From positions 5,159,001-5,223,000 of the forward strand of contig NC_046681.1 in assembly GCF_009870125.1 (NCBI RefSeq): 64,000 nt of DNA, written 5' to 3'. This document shows, one piece after another, positions 23,117 to 32,583 of the stretch; the stretch's first letter is position 1; every line of letters starts with the position of its first letter. The translations under genes were made by a program, and so were the position numbers. Origin of the DNA: Drosophila pseudoobscura (lineage: Eukaryota; Arthropoda; Insecta; Diptera; Drosophilidae). The notes below the pieces were generated by a model. It was given only the letters and a program-made list of their open reading frames with translations, was not told the origin of the DNA and did not search any database.

Positions 23117-24078
23117 CGTAGAAGGGTGATTAGACTAGAAATAGTGGCATGTGGTAGTTAAATTGTAAGTACGAGGTCATGACATGGTGACGAAGTCAGT
23201 CTGCTCTAAAGAAATTTTACAAGCGTATATATGCATATCAAATTTCCGTTTTTACTTGCGATACTCCGAGATTCTCGGAGACCCATTCGGGGCTACTTGA
23301 AACCTGTTTGGTAGTGAAAGCTTTTACCATTTACATTTTAAAATGTACACATTTGCATTTCATTAAGATATTCAAGGAAACAAACACAGTTTGTGCAGCA
23401 TCTTTATACATATGTACACGCATAAATATATAACAGAAGGGAAAGTCTCCTTTATATACATTTCTTATGGGGTTTCAGTTCCCTGATCCCAAGGAATAAG
23501 TGATTATATTAATTTTTTAAATGATTATTAACTGGGTTTTAGCCAATTTATTTTGTATAATTCCAGTTGGGACATTCCCTTATCCCAATAATCTGGATGA
23601 TACTATTTAAAACGTATTCTTGTTCAGTAAAATAATCAGAATTCATCTTTTCTTTTTCAGTTACTTTTGGTTACGGGCAAAAGCTTGGTTGTCGGCTTTC
23701 TTCTATCCTCGAAAGTTCTTCATCTACTGTACAGAGTTGGCCTTATTTATAGTTTCGCAACCACTGCGGTTATACTGTTGCAATATCTACTCGATTTTTA
23801 TAGGTTTATTTTATTGTATTTGATGTACCTATGTATATTTAGTTTCGTAGAACAGAAACACGACCTTTTTTGGAACACATTCCCATCTGATTTAGTTTTT
23901 AAGACGAATGTCTAATGCACTTTCGGTCGGCAGGCATTGCTTTTGCAGAGACTAAAAGCCCTACCCTGACGTAAATGGTTGTACGCGAACAATTTATTGT
24001 GCATTATTTTTATTGTTATTAATTATAATTTTTGTAATAAAGTCATGTTTCAAAACAATGTGTTCGGAATGTTCGCTC
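23117..24078. other. Convergent 3' region between ACBD and Prx6005
   Basis: This stretch contains the 3' UTR of the ACBD gene and the short 3' UTR of Prx6005. On the minus strand an AATAAA lies at about 23990-23996, some 85 bases past the peroxiredoxin stop. The short open frames at 23620-23920 are AT-rich, hydrophobic by composition and lack family motifs, so I do not call them. Confidence 0.5.
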
Positions 24079-24872
24079 TTAGGGCTGTGGAGTGGTGCGA
24101 AGATAACCCTTGCCGGATGGCACTTCAATGGTCTCAATGCCCTTGGGGAAGAGATTCGGAACATCTTCTCCCTTAACGGTGGGCAGCACCATGCATTTGC
24201 CTCCCTGTTGCCAGTCGGCTGGAGTGGCCACGCTCTTCGTCTGAGTCAACTGCAGCGAATCGATGACGCGTAGGATTTCACTTAAGTGGGACAAATGGGT
24301 AATTACACCAAAGCTGGAACCTTTGTCTGGTCTGTAACTTACTCGAAATTGCGTCCGGTGGTAGCAGGATACAAAATGGAAAGACGCAATTTCTTCTTTT
24401 CATCAACGATAAACACGGCACGGCAGGTCAGAGGAAGGCCATCCGCATTCAGCTCATCCTTGTCCAGCATTGAGAGCTGGTGCGCCAGCAAGCGCTTGTC
24501 ATCAGCAATGATGGGATACTCAAAACTGGTCAATTCTGAAAAATAATCCAATATATGAGACTGGCTCCGTAGAAATAAAACTCGGAACTTACTGCCAAAG
24601 CTTTTGATGTCTTCAATCCAGCCCTTGTGCGACTCCACAGTGTCACAGGACAAGGCAATGGGCTTCACACCACGCTTTAGGAACTCTGGAATCAATGCAG
24701 CCACTCGGGCCAGCTCTGTAGTGCACACCGGCGTAAAGTCGGCCGGATGCGAGAAGAGAATGGCCCACGAATCGTTCATCCAATCGTAAAAGTCTATTTT
24801 TCCCACACTAGTCTCGGCCTCGAAGTTGGGAAACTGATCGCCGATATTCAGAGGGCTGCACGGCATTTTCAT
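24079..24872 (-). CDS. Prx6005: 1-Cys peroxiredoxin (Prx6 family)
   Basis: Exons on the minus strand are 24872-24593, 24535-24343 and 24280-24079, joined in phase to 224 residues, the usual length for Prx6. The protein reduces hydrogen peroxide and organic/phospholipid hydroperoxides in the cytosol, using one peroxidatic cysteine. The active site HPADFTPVCTTEL is present (PVCT, with the TxxC threonine). It is followed by the Prx6-specific C-terminal extension containing YPATTGRNF, EILRVIDSLQLT and TPADWQQGGKCMVLP. The N-terminus is MKMPCSPLNIGDQFPNF, a few residues longer than the usual MPLNIGDQF. The second Met (codon 3) is an equally possible start. The gene is divergent from the LSm gene, 214 bases away, and probably shares a promoter with it. 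Confidence 0.96.
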
Positions 24873-25086
24873 TGTTTAATATTCAACCAAGACTTTAAAG
24901 TTTTGGAGAAACAAAAGTGCCGCAAAATTGTTGTCAGCTGCCTGGGCCAGTGTGACCGTACCGATACCCAACTGAATGCAGCCCTGGGCTAGATACACAT
25001 ACATTCGCAGTCTACTTGAGTCTAAAATAATTGAGCTGACAAATTACATTAAATCTAATCTACATATTAGAGGCTACGATTAAAGT
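24873..25086. promoter_or_regulatory. Divergent promoter between Prx6005 and the NAA38-like gene
   Basis: Only 214 bases separate the two start codons on opposite strands, so both 5' UTRs and promoters must fit here. I see no TATA box at a convincing position. The arrangement is typical of paired TATA-less housekeeping genes. Confidence 0.65.
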
Positions 25087-25482
25087 ATGGATGATCTCAT
25101 TGTAAGTGGCCACCAAGTGCAGATGCAGACTGTCGCTCCAGTGGAACCGTTTCGAATCACCACCAATGCTCCGCACCAAATGAACGATCCCAACATGACA
25201 CCGGGACGCAAAAAGCTGCAGAAATGGTTGGGCCATGTCCTTCGCATCGTTATAACCGATGGACGTGTCCTGGTAGGCTTCTTCAACTGCACGGATCGGG
25301 ATGCTAACATTGTGCTCTCCATGTGCGCCGAATACCTGGTGGAGGGACAGGAGCCGCGTCTACTGGGCAACGTAATGGTGCCGGGAAAGCACATTGTGTC
25401 CCTCAGTATTGATGACATCAATGGACATCAGACAGCATCTGCGTCTGCCACGGCCCAAGTGCATGAATCTGGCAGCAGCTGA
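25087..25482 (+). CDS. LSm-domain protein, NAA38/LSMD1-like (NatC auxiliary subunit)
   Basis: Single exon of 131 residues. The middle of the chain is an Sm-fold: Sm1 block KLQKWLGHVLRIVITDGRVL-VGFF with NCTDRDANIVL, and Sm2-like block LGNVMVPGKHIVSLSIDD. The long N-terminal extension before the Sm fold and the CTDRDANIVL variant match LSMD1/NAA38, the auxiliary subunit of the NatC N-terminal acetyltransferase, rather than canonical spliceosomal Sm/LSm proteins. The fly gene may be CG31950, which I recall weakly, so no symbol is given. The C-terminus is Ala/Ser-rich and the stop is at 25480-25482. Confidence 0.88.
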   Translation: MDDLIVSGHQVQMQTVAPVEPFRITTNAPHQMNDPNMTPGRKKLQKWLGHVLRIVITDGRVLVGFFNCTDRDANIVLSMCAEYLVEGQEPRLLGNVMVPGKHIVSLSIDDINGHQTASASATAQVHESGSS

Positions 25483-25673
25483 AGCCCGCTCCTTAGAGAT
25501 CTATGGATCAATTAGATCAGCCAGCCGGCCAATCGACGATCAGCCGGGAATCATTCGACTGCAGCAGCGTCTATATTTTAAATCTATATTTAAACATACT
25601 ATATTTAGAAAATATATATCTGTCTATAAATTGCTGGTAGTCCTGAAAAGGACGGATTTGTAAGGATAGGCGC
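25483..25673. other. 3' UTR of the NAA38-like gene
   Basis: Short AT-rich stretch with ATATTTA repeats. No coding signal is seen. Confidence 0.4.
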
Positions 25674-26200
25674 TTATCTTGTGTTGACCGCATCATGTTT
25701 GGGAGTATCCATCTCAGACACTCCCACGGCTATCGCCAAAAATCTTTTTGGATTGCTCCGGATTTCCAATGCTACATTGAAGTTGCCCCATAGTTCCAGG
25801 TCCGTGCTGGTTAGCCTGTTCAATGTGGTGAACGGTGTCGCCGAGTTGGAGCAGACACAGCCAACCATCATTTCCACCTGTTGAACCTCCCTGAGGATGC
25901 GGCACTTTACATCTTTGTGCACCGGTGGATACGCCGTGTCGTGCCAATCTGATGCAGTGCACTGGAAGTTATAAAGAGGGCCCAGCACTCGGTCTATAAA
26001 GCGATGGAATTTCGCTCACCGCTGCACCATGTTCCACAGCACAGGGAACTCCCTGGCAGCGTTCACTTTTGCTAGCAAATTGGCGGGGCATTAATCCGAT
26101 ATGATGGCCATTAGTCGGATGCAAAATCTACGTCGGCGGATTGCGTCGAGCAAAACATGGACGCCGACATGCTCAACATCGTTGCAGCCTCCGACCAAAG
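25674..26200 (-). pseudogene. Unassigned coding-like remnant
   Basis: On the minus strand a frame is open for over 100 codons (25988-25674) and reads like real protein, with blocks such as DVKCRILREVQQVEMMVG and LWGNFNVALEIRSNPKRFL. Upstream (to about 26200) similar-looking peptide continues only across frame changes and stops (for example FASKSERCQGVPCAVEH), which suggests a decayed gene. I do not recognise the family. The VGCVC cysteine pattern could fit a secreted cysteine-rich protein, but this is speculation. Confidence 0.4.
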
Positions 26201-26344
26201 TGAATGAGAAAGTTTTCGCAATTTAGATGTCCTAGCAAGTTTGTTTAATTGTAGAGTAGACTTTGGTAACAATAAACCATGTTATCTATTTACGACTGGG
26301 AGTTTTATGCTCGTCACAATGAACACATAAACATAGATATAATT

Positions 26345-26540
26345 CTAGTAGTAGGCCTCCTCAGTGGCCTCGGTCTGTGTAGGGGGCTCCTCGGCTGCGG
26401 GCTCCGGAGCCCGACAGTACCTTCTTCAGCTCCGGAGCAGGCCCCGGCTCCGATTCCTGAACCGGCGCCTCTGGCGGAGATGCCTTCACAGGTCCTTCAC
26501 CACGCGTCGTTTTCAGAGGCTATGGAGGACGAGTAGTAAG
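26345..26540 (-). pseudogene. Acidic/proline-rich C-terminal remnant
   Basis: Read on the minus strand, a frame ends in PAAEEPPTQTEATEEAYY and a stop. It is preceded by proline/glutamate-rich sequence broken by stops. It looks like the C-terminus of an acidic-tailed protein but cannot be assigned. It abuts the downstream end of the LRP5/6-like pseudogene and may be a different gene joined to it by rearrangement. Confidence 0.3.
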
Positions 26541-28145
26541 GGGCACCTTAAAAGGTGGGCCATGCGTCGCCTGCAAAAAAAATTTCGAACGAATCGTTCG
26601 CACCATCGGCACAGTTCCCAGCCATCGCAGAGCAGGGCGGCCGATGCAAAGCTGAGGGAAGGTGGTGTAGGATATTGTTTGTTTAAGAATTTTGGCAGAT
26701 ATCGTGTCTTTCCACTCACCTGAAAGTCTTCTGGCCGCTTGCAGCAGTCGGCCACAGACATTGTCACAGTTGTCACATGTGTTACCATCCCAGATCAGAG
26801 CCTTGTCGCTGCCCTCGGCTGACTGTCAGCTGAACTGATCCGTCGGGCAGCCCTTTCGTCACAGCGCCAGAAGTCGGATATACAGTCGTTGTATTGTAAC
26901 TACTCCCGCCACTTAAAATTATCTGGCCGTATACACGCCGTAGTACTCCTAGTCCTCCAGTAGCATCAGATGCTTGTGCTCGAGCAGACGTCGTGTAGTG
27001 CGTGTCACACCCCGCTGGCTATGCAGATGTGGAAACAACTTGGGCGACTGTGCCGTGTGATTGCGCAGCACTTTCGCATCCGGTGTCCACACGGCCCGGA
27101 TGTCGGTGAACTGCGACAGACGATGCAGCTCCACGGAATGACGCTCTTTGTTGACAGTGATCCTCTCCAGTCCGGTCTTGTCCTCCAGCCAGTACACAAA
27201 TCTCCCCAAAGCGGCAATGGAAGCAAGGGTTTTTCTGTAGAGAGTGAACAGGAGATTACACGTGTCCAGAGGTGTCCAATATGGTTACTTACTGGTTCTT
27301 TCCATTGATGTCTATAACTTCGATACGCATGGTATATCGGACTGTTGGGCCAGCTCCTCGGGCCTCGGCCCTCCGACTGGCTGCCGACATCTGTCGAGAA
27401 GAACAGACGCCTCGCCTTCTGCGAGTTCGCCCAAGAAGCTAAAAGAGGAAAAGTTTTAGAACACAGCTGAATAGGAAAGAGAGCTTCACCTGGGCACGGA
27501 TATTCTTGCTGGACACCGGCAGCGGCACATTCGGGCAGTCTGTCGTAGCTGGGGGGATGCAGGGCCCGTCCTTGGCGAGGCTGCGGCTCTGGCCCGTCTT
27601 GATCAATGCCCCCGGTGCTCCAGAATATAAACTCCGCATCGGACCAGTAGATGTTGCTGCCCAGCCAGTCAACAGCGATGCCGTCCGGCCCAATCAGTCC
27701 CGAGTCCACGATCCGCTGCACATAGGAGCGATTGAGGAAACCCCGGTCTTGGTCTTCTGGTCAGTTCAGAAGATGCACCGCTCCACCACCGACACGTTTA
27801 GGGCGATGCGCACGCCCACATCCTTGAAGGGTGTCCGTTGGTCGTCGTGATTAAGTTGCCCTCGCTGTACTCGGTCGAGATGCGGCCCAATGTGTTCCTG
27901 GCGCGAGAACAACAGGAAGGCGGCAGGCACCACGCAGGTGGCTCGCGGGGCCGGTAGAGGCAGGGGTGAAGCAGGCCCCATTCCCCACGGCAGAATCCTG
28001 AAGACGCTGTCCAGATGCCGTTTTCAGACGAACAGCTGTTCCACACCCACCCCCAGTCAAGGGTCTGTTGAAATGAATTTGGTCTTCTGGGGGCGGAGGC
28101 AGGGCGGAGTAGTGGGCCAAAACAGCGCCAAAGGGCACCGCTAGT
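26530..28145 (-). pseudogene. LRP5/6 (arrow)-like Wnt co-receptor pseudogene, introns retained
   Basis: Minus-strand fragments in gene order match the extracellular part of an LDL-receptor-related protein 5/6. They are an EGF-like piece (NGACLHPCL, about 27960-27990) and YWTD propeller pieces (DVGVRIALNVSVVERCIFW; LIGPDGIAVDWLGSNIYWSD at about 27650-27710; RIEVIDINGKNQ; AALGRFVYWLEDKTGLERIT at about 27140-27230). They continue with the post-propeller linker ending LLEHKHLMLLED and LDLa-repeat debris (DCCKRPEDFQ and AALLCDGWE at about 26600-26760). Frameshifts and stops occur throughout and the N-terminal propellers, transmembrane and cytoplasmic parts are missing. GT..AG introns remain at about 27240-27293, 27437-27489 and within 26650-26720, so the copy arose from DNA rather than mRNA. 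The functional fly gene is arrow. Confidence 0.75.
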
Positions 28146-28459
28146 CTTCAAAACGGCCGTCCACGGGAATGTCTGCCCCACAAATCCAATTGAGATGGCA
28201 GTGCTTCGATAAATCGCGACAGCTGATCGCTAGTGATGGTATAGAATCCGAAAAATACCGGAAAATATCGAAAATTACTCGAAATATTCTTCGTTTTTGA
28301 TCTTCCGTAGAATATTACTAGCAAGATAGATCTCTCAGCCATGACCACATAATTTTATACGATTAGCGAATCAATTTTCAAATTTACTGGCCTACTCTTA
28401 ATACTTGCTTTTTTTTGGATTTCTATATACGTTGAAAATTTAATTTAATAGATTGATGA

Positions 28460-28560
28460 AGCTGGCAAAATATACCATTTGATCAGCTGTTTGGTAGCCT
28501 AGCCCGCGTTGCCAACCGTCTTGCGTGCCAATCAGCTGCGCCCATGGTTTGTTATTCAGA
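28460..28560 (+). promoter_or_regulatory. Probable core promoter of the RabGGTB gene
   Basis: Within this stretch are AAAATATACC (reverse of the Ohler-6-type GTATATTT), CAGCTGTTTGG and GCGTTGCCAACC. The last resembles the Drosophila housekeeping motif CAGCNNTGTTGCCAACC. They lie about 100-200 bases before the ATG at 28668. Confidence 0.45.
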
Positions 28561-28667
28561 ACCAGAACAGCACAGAAACTATTCCGAGGCGCAGGCACAG
28601 CCAATTAATTTAATCAAACGAAACTCGGAATAGAAAACTCATCTCATTCAATTGAGAGCAATCAGCG

Positions 28668-29766
28668 ATGGATTTCACGACCTTCGTAAAGCCCACCAAC
28701 GGGGGATCAGGCGACGCCGATGCGGGAATCCAAGAGCTGCAGTTCTGTAAGCATGTGAAGTACATCGAGAATCATGGAAAGCAGGAGGACGACTACGAGT
28801 ACTGCATGACCGAGTTTCTGCGCATGTCGGGCATCTACTGGGGCGTCACAGCCCTTGACATAATGGGGCAGCTGGATCGCCTGGAAAGGAAGCACATTAT
28901 CGAGTTTGTGAAGCGGTGCCAGTGCTCCACGACGGGGGGATTTGCACCCTGCGAGGGCCACGATCCGCACATGCTGTACACTCTGTCAGCGGTGCAAATA
29001 CTCTGCACATATGATGCCCTGAATGAGATCGATTGCGAGGCCGTGGTGCGATTTATTGTGGGACTGCAGCAGCCGGACGGCAGCTTCTTTGGTGACAAAT
29101 GGGGCGAGGTGGATACCAGATTCAGTTTCTGTGCGGTTGCCACTCTGACTCTGCTCAAGCGCATGGAGCAGACCATTGACATCGATAAGGCGGTCCAGTT
29201 TATTATGTCGTGCTGCAATCAGACGGATGGCGGATTCGGCTCCAAGCCAGGCGCCGAGTCCCATGCGGGTGAGTCATGATCATGAGCTAATCACTTTTGT
29301 ACCGTTCTGATAACTCCCATTGGGTGGCTCTCCTGCAGGTCTCATTTATTGCTGCGTGGGTTTCCTTTCACTCACACACCGATTGCACTTGCTGGACGTG
29401 GACAAGCTGGGCTGGTGGCTCTGTGAGCGACAGCTGGGCTCGGGCGGACTCAATGGGCGGCCCGAGAAACTGCCAGATGTGTGCTACTCCTGGTGGGTTC
29501 TCTCCTCGCTGACCATTATGGGCCGCCTACACTGGATCAGCTCCGAGAAGCTGCAGCAATTTATTTTGTCCTGCCAGGACGCAGAGACAGGCGGATTCTC
29601 CGATCGTACGGGCAACATGCCCGACATATTCCACACGCTTTTCGGCATTGGTGGTCTCTCACTGCTGGGACATTCCGGCCTGAAGGCCATCAATCCAACG
29701 CTCTGCATGCCCCAGTACATCGTCGATAGGCTGGCCATTAAGCCCCAGATATTGTCGCGGCCATAA
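28668..29766 (+). CDS. betaggt-II: Rab geranylgeranyltransferase beta subunit
   Basis: Exons 28668-29268 and 29339-29766 (70-base intron) give 342 residues, close to vertebrate RABGGTB (about 331). The enzyme adds geranylgeranyl groups to C-terminal cysteines of Rab GTPases, as a heterodimer with the alpha subunit and with Rab escort protein, in the cytosol. The protein is a series of prenyltransferase alpha-alpha repeats with the glycine-rich signatures [43 protein letters not shown] and [17 protein letters not shown]. Zinc ligands expected from the family are visible in PDVCYSWW (Asp and Cys) and in DIFHTLFG (His). The short N-terminal extension before the first repeat is normal. Polyadenylation signal AATAAA is near 30015. 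I recall the fly gene as CG18627. Confidence 0.95.
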
Positions 29767-30249
29767 AACGATCCCCTCGGAGCGGAACACCCTTAACTGT
29801 TATAGCCAATTGTTTCATCTTTGTAGTGCATATGAAATCGGAGCGCTCAATTACTCGTTTATTCCAACACAGATCCCTAAGATTTACTTGTAAAACAGAC
29901 CAAATTTCCGCCATGGAATCGCTTTAACCCAACGCTATTTGCTCTTCTACAGCGTGTATCCCCTCAAAAAGCTATAAACAATGTATTTTTTATGATTAAT
30001 TGGAAGTAAACTTAAATAAAGACATTACTCTATTGCAGCAAGCCAGGAAATGCTACATTTTCTTCCTTCTGCGTCGTTCTTAGTTCTTATTTCAATCCAA
30101 AAATCCCTATAATCCGGGTCTGCGTATCGCATCATATTCGTTTGTTTACAAGCCGGAAATACTTTACCTCTAGTTTTTTAGTCAAGTCTAGAGGAACTCG
30201 GACAAAAACTTATCTTTCAATCAATTTTCCCATAAGATATGATATGCTT

Positions 30250-30560
30250 TCATTCAAGGTAGGGAAACCGGTGTGGTGTTTGCAAAACTGCATTTGCTGC
30301 GCATTGCACATGCGAATTTGCATTTGGCGCCCATCAAATCAGCTCTCTTGGTCTCGACAGTAAATGGCAGAGTTAATAATGGCAGGGCTCGGCAAATGTT
30401 CGCCCGTGAATCCACCAACGCCTCTCTTAAGCGCATCAGGCGGACAAACCGGAAGACTTGGTCTCTTGTAATGGTATTCCATAGGATGATGGGATGGTTC
30501 AGGCCCACCTTGGAGGCCTTGACATTCGACGTGCGATGCAAGAAGTCCCAGCTGACAATA
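30250..30560 (-). pseudogene. Unassigned coding-like remnant upstream of the LRR pseudogene
   Basis: On the minus strand an open frame (30541-30254) includes HRTSNVKASKVGLNHPIILW, then RFVRLMRLREALVDSRANIC and RALPLLTLP. The composition is protein-like, unlike the AT-rich flanks, but I cannot place it in a family. It may be another decayed duplicate. Confidence 0.3.
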
Positions 30561-30694
30561 AAACGTCCAAATATTTGTCAAAGTCTGTAATGTGTAAAAT
30601 GTATAAATGAATCTGTAGACTTGCTAGTTCTGATCTTGCTCACCAAGTTCTTTGTTTGTAAATATGGGATTATAATTTCGTATATTGAGAACTT

Positions 30695-31370
30695 ATATGC
30701 GAGAGAGTCCCTTCAGGAGATCCAGAAGTTGGCCATTCGTAATGTTCTTCAGCTGAAATCCAAGGGCACGGTGGCGCAGGATACAGAATTCTTGGAGTGT
30801 AGAAACATTGCAAATATATATGCTTAAACTTTGCCTCCAACAAATGTGGCTTATCCAGGATAACACTTTCCACAGGAGAAACCTGGTTCTTGATCAACCC
30901 CTCGATGAACGAGTCATGTACAAAACCGAAGTGACACCTGTAGGTGTTTCAATCTGGGCAACTGACAGACCAGCTCACAGGGCACCGTAGGGCCGACACC
31001 TACACTGCCGCTGGCTCATCGTTTGGCAGAAATCCACCAAGCTTCAGAGATTCCAGTTGATCTAGTTTCGTTATACTTATAAGGGAGTATGCAAGTTCAG
31101 TTTCCGTGGACACTAGAATTGCTTGAGATTGTATACACCACCCATTTCCCATGTCGCGATCAGCGTACAAAGATTCGAGCTGTTTCAGGCTTTATAGATC
31201 GACCATCCGCCCCTGGTCCGTCGAAAGATCATTTTCAAATGTTTAAGGTTCGCTGGTCTTCTACTTTGAGATAATCCATTACGACTCTCTAGCAATCCTC
31301 ACTTAAATGGAGAACATTTGTTCAAGACGTTCCTCCGCATTGCAAGTGCCGAAGCTTTCTAGTCATCTGC
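30695..31370 (-). pseudogene. Decayed paralogue of the F-box/LRR-like gene
   Basis: The DNA aligns in the same orientation and order with parts of the intact gene at 39174-40490. Examples are CCAGAAGTTGGCCATTCGTA against CCACAATTTGGCCAGTCGTA, GAGTGTAGAAACATTGCAAA against GAGTGTAGAAATATTGCACA, and, at 31110-31230, TTGCTTGAGATTGTATACA and AGCTGTTTCAGGCT, which are nearly identical in both. Large internal deletions and many frame breaks separate the matching blocks. It is a partial duplicate about 8 kb from its apparent parent. Confidence 0.8.
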
Positions 31371-32583
31371 ATTCCTCTTTATAATTTCCTTGAGAGCATA
31401 ATTAGCTAGATTGCTAACGCAACCGTGTCCACTCATGGCTGTGTGATCTTGAGCAGTTTCGGCCAATATATGCTTGTATGATTCTTACTCGAACCAGCTT
31501 AAAAGGGTGTGTATCAGGCCAGAATATATTCTTTTCCAAATAGTTCCGATCTCAAAGACTTAGGCTATGCAGTTACAGATTGTCGAATAATTCAGAAATA
31601 AATAGAATAAAATATACTTGTTGAATTCAAAAGCGATCGCTAAACAAACAAGAAAATATAAACATAGTCGCTCAATAGTTTCTAAGATCAAACGTCTTTC
31701 TAAAATCTATTTTATTTCAATTTCAAGTAAAGTGTAAAACAAAGCTTTTAGAACATACGAGGCACCACTAGAAAACTATCTCAAAGTAATTTGCCAGCTT
31801 CATGGTTTTCTACCTACGAGAATAGATTACATCAAAAACATGTCGATCTGAGACAACGAGATTTTCAAATGCATATAGTCCTAGCTAAACCCGGTTGACA
31901 AGAAACATGTGTTATTGCACAAATCATTCTTTCCGGAAAAAGTATGTTGAACCATAAATGGACGTGTCGTTTCGAAATAACAAACACAAAATCGGATGTC
32001 TGGCCTAAATTGTTACTCCATTGTCATATTTAAAAATAAAAGGTATGTAACCGCCGAGCTCGTTTCGCCTATCGCAGAAAAATACCGATGCATCGATAAT
32101 GATCGTATGGCACTACATCCAATTACCTGTCATATTTGAAAAGCAGAGAAGTTCTTAAAGGAAAAGCATGCAGTGAGAGCGAGAGAAAAATATGCTTTTG
32201 TTTGGATCTGGTTGAAATAAGTGTGTCTATTTCCTGAACTCAGAAGAGAAGTTCCGTTGAATCCAAATTAGTATTTTCGGCAGTAAAAAATATATATCGA
32301 TATATGGACCTATCAATATATTAACATCCCTAGCGGACTGGTAGTAAATAAATGTAAATAAATATTTTGGACGCCCGCCATTCCGTACGCGACGCGTGTC
32401 CACAAGTCGGTTGTCCACGAGTCGTCAAAGGCGCGCTAAACACATAACATACATATGTATATACATTAGTGCGTACTAAGTTTTAAGTAATGTGTTAGCT
32501 TATATTCCGTGCGGCAAAAACATTTTCGTTTCGAGTATTTACATAATAAAGTACCAAGTAAAGTAAAAAACAAATAGTACAAC
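31371..32583. other. AT-rich intergenic DNA and NTPase upstream region
   Basis: No coding features are seen. CATCGATAATGATCG at about 32088-32104 and TATATCGATATATG at about 32292-32306 resemble DRE/BEAF-32-type TATCGATA sites, upstream of the first NTPase exon. The transcription start probably lies in the last 200 bases. Confidence 0.4.
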
